A stretch of 41,809 nt of DNA from the NCBI GenBank assembly GCA_015655445.1, contig JAATFA010000096.1:1-41809 (forward strand). Direction: 5' to 3'. A program made the position numbers and the translations under genes. The notes under the pieces were generated by a model that was given only the letters and a program-made list of their open reading frames with translations, made no database searches and had not been told where the DNA came from. Source of the stretch: Actinomycetales bacterium (GTDB taxonomy: Bacteria; Actinomycetota; Actinomycetes; Actinomycetales; Microbacteriaceae). Shown here one piece after another: positions 40,949 to 41,809 of the stretch (within the stretch, counting starts at the first letter, position 1; each line of letters starts with the position of its first letter).

Positions 40949-41550
40949 AAGGGCGAGGCCGTCCCGTGGGCGGGTCAGACGCGAGAGATCGAATCCTGCG
41001 CGCCGCGCGGGCGCGATTCGTGGAGCTGGGCTACCGCGCGACCACAACGCGAGCGATCGCAGCCGACGCCAAGGTGGACGCTGCCTTGATCGCCTACTAC
41101 TTCGGCTCCAAGCAGGGCCTGTTCATCCAGTCGCTGGCGATGACCTTCTCGCCCGCCGAGGTGCTCTCGGCGCTGATCGACGGCCCTGAGTCGAGCCTGC
41201 CGGAACGTTCGCTCATGGCGGTGATGAATATCTGGGAGAACCCCGACCTCGGCCCCGCAATGCGCACCTTCGTTCTAGAGGCCCTTCACCATGCGGAGGT
41301 CCTCGACGCCTTCCGCGAATATTTCGAGGTCGAGGTACTCGCCCGAGCGACGGGGAGCCTGCATGGCCCTCGCGCCGCACGCCGCGCCGCCGCAGCCCTC
41401 ACGGTCTTCGCAGGGCTCGTGTTCAGTCGCTACCTTCTGCGCATGCCCTTCGCGGCCAACACCTCGAAAGACGACATTCAGGCGACCCTGCTTCCGATGC
41501 TGCGAGTCGCCCTCGAGCCCAGGCCCAGAACATCCGGCCGCGATCGCTGA
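40942..41550 (+). CDS. TetR-family regulator
   Basis: A 202-aa regulator. HTH at residues ~13-60: DARDRILRAARARFVELGYRATTTRAIAADAKVDAALIAYYFGSKQGLFIQSL. The C-terminal domain (ALTVFAGLVFSRYLLRMPF) matches the common TetR_C type of PsrA/AefR-like regulators. TAGTAT ends 9 nt before the ATG, so the 5' leader is at most a few nt. It is divergent from the 105-aa/M24-like operon, its probable target. Confidence 0.93.
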   Translation: MNKGRGRPVGGSDARDRILRAARARFVELGYRATTTRAIAADAKVDAALIAYYFGSKQGLFIQSLAMTFSPAEVLSALIDGPESSLPERSLMAVMNIWENPDLGPAMRTFVLEALHHAEVLDAFREYFEVEVLARATGSLHGPRAARRAAAALTVFAGLVFSRYLLRMPFAANTSKDDIQATLLPMLRVALEPRPRTSGRDR

Positions 41551-41670
41551 TCAACGCTCACGCAAACGTCTGGAGGTCTTCAAGCACCGCGCGCATCCGA
41601 GTGACATATGGCCGCGCCACCCACCGCCGAGCACCTTCAAGGTGGTCTGCTGCACGGTTAGGTGACATCT
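41551..41670. other. Short gap before the IS end
   Basis: No gene seen. CACCTTCAAGGTG (41632-41644) is a 13-bp palindrome, perhaps the terminator of the TetR gene. Confidence 0.3.
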
Positions 41671-41809
41671 TGACCTGCCCCACGGATTTGGTTCCAGTCC
41701 TGGTCGCTAACTCGCGGCGGGGATGTCGTTGATTTCGAGTCTCTCGTATTCGATGGGGGTGCGGTAGCCCAGGGAGGAGTGTCGGCGTTGTCGGTTGTGG
41801 AATATCTCG
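41671..41809 (-). mobile_element. IS3-family insertion sequence, one end (runs off the window)
   Basis: TGACCTGCCCCAC at 41671 has the form of an IS3-group terminal repeat, and the transposase reading frame begins 36 bp inside it. Only the 3' part of the element is in the window, so its other end and target duplication cannot be checked. Confidence 0.7.
41707..41809 (-). CDS. IS3-family transposase OrfB, C-terminal end (partial)
   Basis: The last 33 codons read on the minus strand: IFHNRQRRHSSLGYRTPIEY then ERLEINDIPAAS and a TAG stop at 41707. YNxxRxHSSLGYxTPxEYE is the invariant C-terminus of the DDE integrase domain of IS3 OrfB. The catalytic residues lie outside the window. Confidence 0.9.
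   Translation of the reverse strand, partial: EIFHNRQRRHSSLGYRTPIEYERLEINDIPAAS

Noticed and set aside
1-41809. CRISPR arrays, tRNA or rRNA genes, replication origin, prophage structural genes.
   Set aside because: No regularly spaced repeats beyond the three 10-bp palindromes, no tRNA-like cloverleaf noticed by eye, and no phage gene families seen; a tRNA scan was not possible.

Overview
The window is a stretch of high-G+C actinobacterial chromosome, most likely from the Micrococcales (a Microbacteriaceae-like organism). The pointers are the very high GC third-codon positions, GTG starts, two IdeR/DtxR-type iron boxes, two F420-type (deazaflavin-dependent) nitroreductase-family genes, and many genes with a TANNNT hexamer 6-7 nt before the start codon, the arrangement of leaderless mRNAs. 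Genus is not resolved. No rRNA, tRNA or CRISPR array was seen.

Left part (1-25.8 kb), very G+C rich and densely coding. 1-1.8 kb: an alpha/beta hydrolase (cut by the window edge) diverges from a cyclase-family amidohydrolase over a 15-bp palindrome. 1.9-7 kb: single genes for a GH2 glycosidase, GNAT acetyltransferase, MFS exporter, RibD/DHFR-like reductase and F420-type reductase. 7-9.5 kb: a TetR/14-TM-exporter pair around a large operator. 9.4-11.5 kb: a second F420-type reductase, a decayed-looking gap, then a VOC-ArsR-SRPBCC operon with its own operator. 11.5-15.8 kb: an MMPL transporter, a frameshifted XRE/MmyB-type regulator and a divergent SDR. 15.8-20.4 kb: a four-helix membrane protein, then an aminotransferase plus two MFS exporters in one overlapping operon behind three evenly spaced copies of a 10-bp palindrome. 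20.6-25.7 kb: a small membrane protein and a complete siderophore-iron uptake locus (siderophore-interacting reductase; two permeases, ATPase and binding lipoprotein) with IdeR boxes at both promoters.

Right part (25.85-41.8 kb) has visibly more A/T-ending codons in many genes, more gene fragments and an IS3-family end at the edge, so it looks like an accessory region. Its core is a minus-strand operon: 74-aa protein, glutamate decarboxylase (gadB), glutamate/GABA-type antiporter (gadC), a decayed phosphoketolase, and an MgtA-like P-type ATPase, all joined by 4-nt overlaps and led by a good sigma70-type promoter and a ~286-nt structured leader. This looks like a glutamate-dependent acid-resistance module that has lost its phosphoketolase. 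Next come an aldo/keto reductase-TetR pair with twin operators, then an ECF sigma factor with a SnoaL-like C-terminal domain. Its own promoter, and that of a VOC gene 1.4 kb downstream, both fit the ECF41 promoter pattern with the same 16-nt spacer. A TetR-CPBP protease pair follows around a perfect 22-bp palindrome, then ~1.1 kb of gene debris, a degenerate M24-fold protein operon with a divergent TetR, and the IS3 end.
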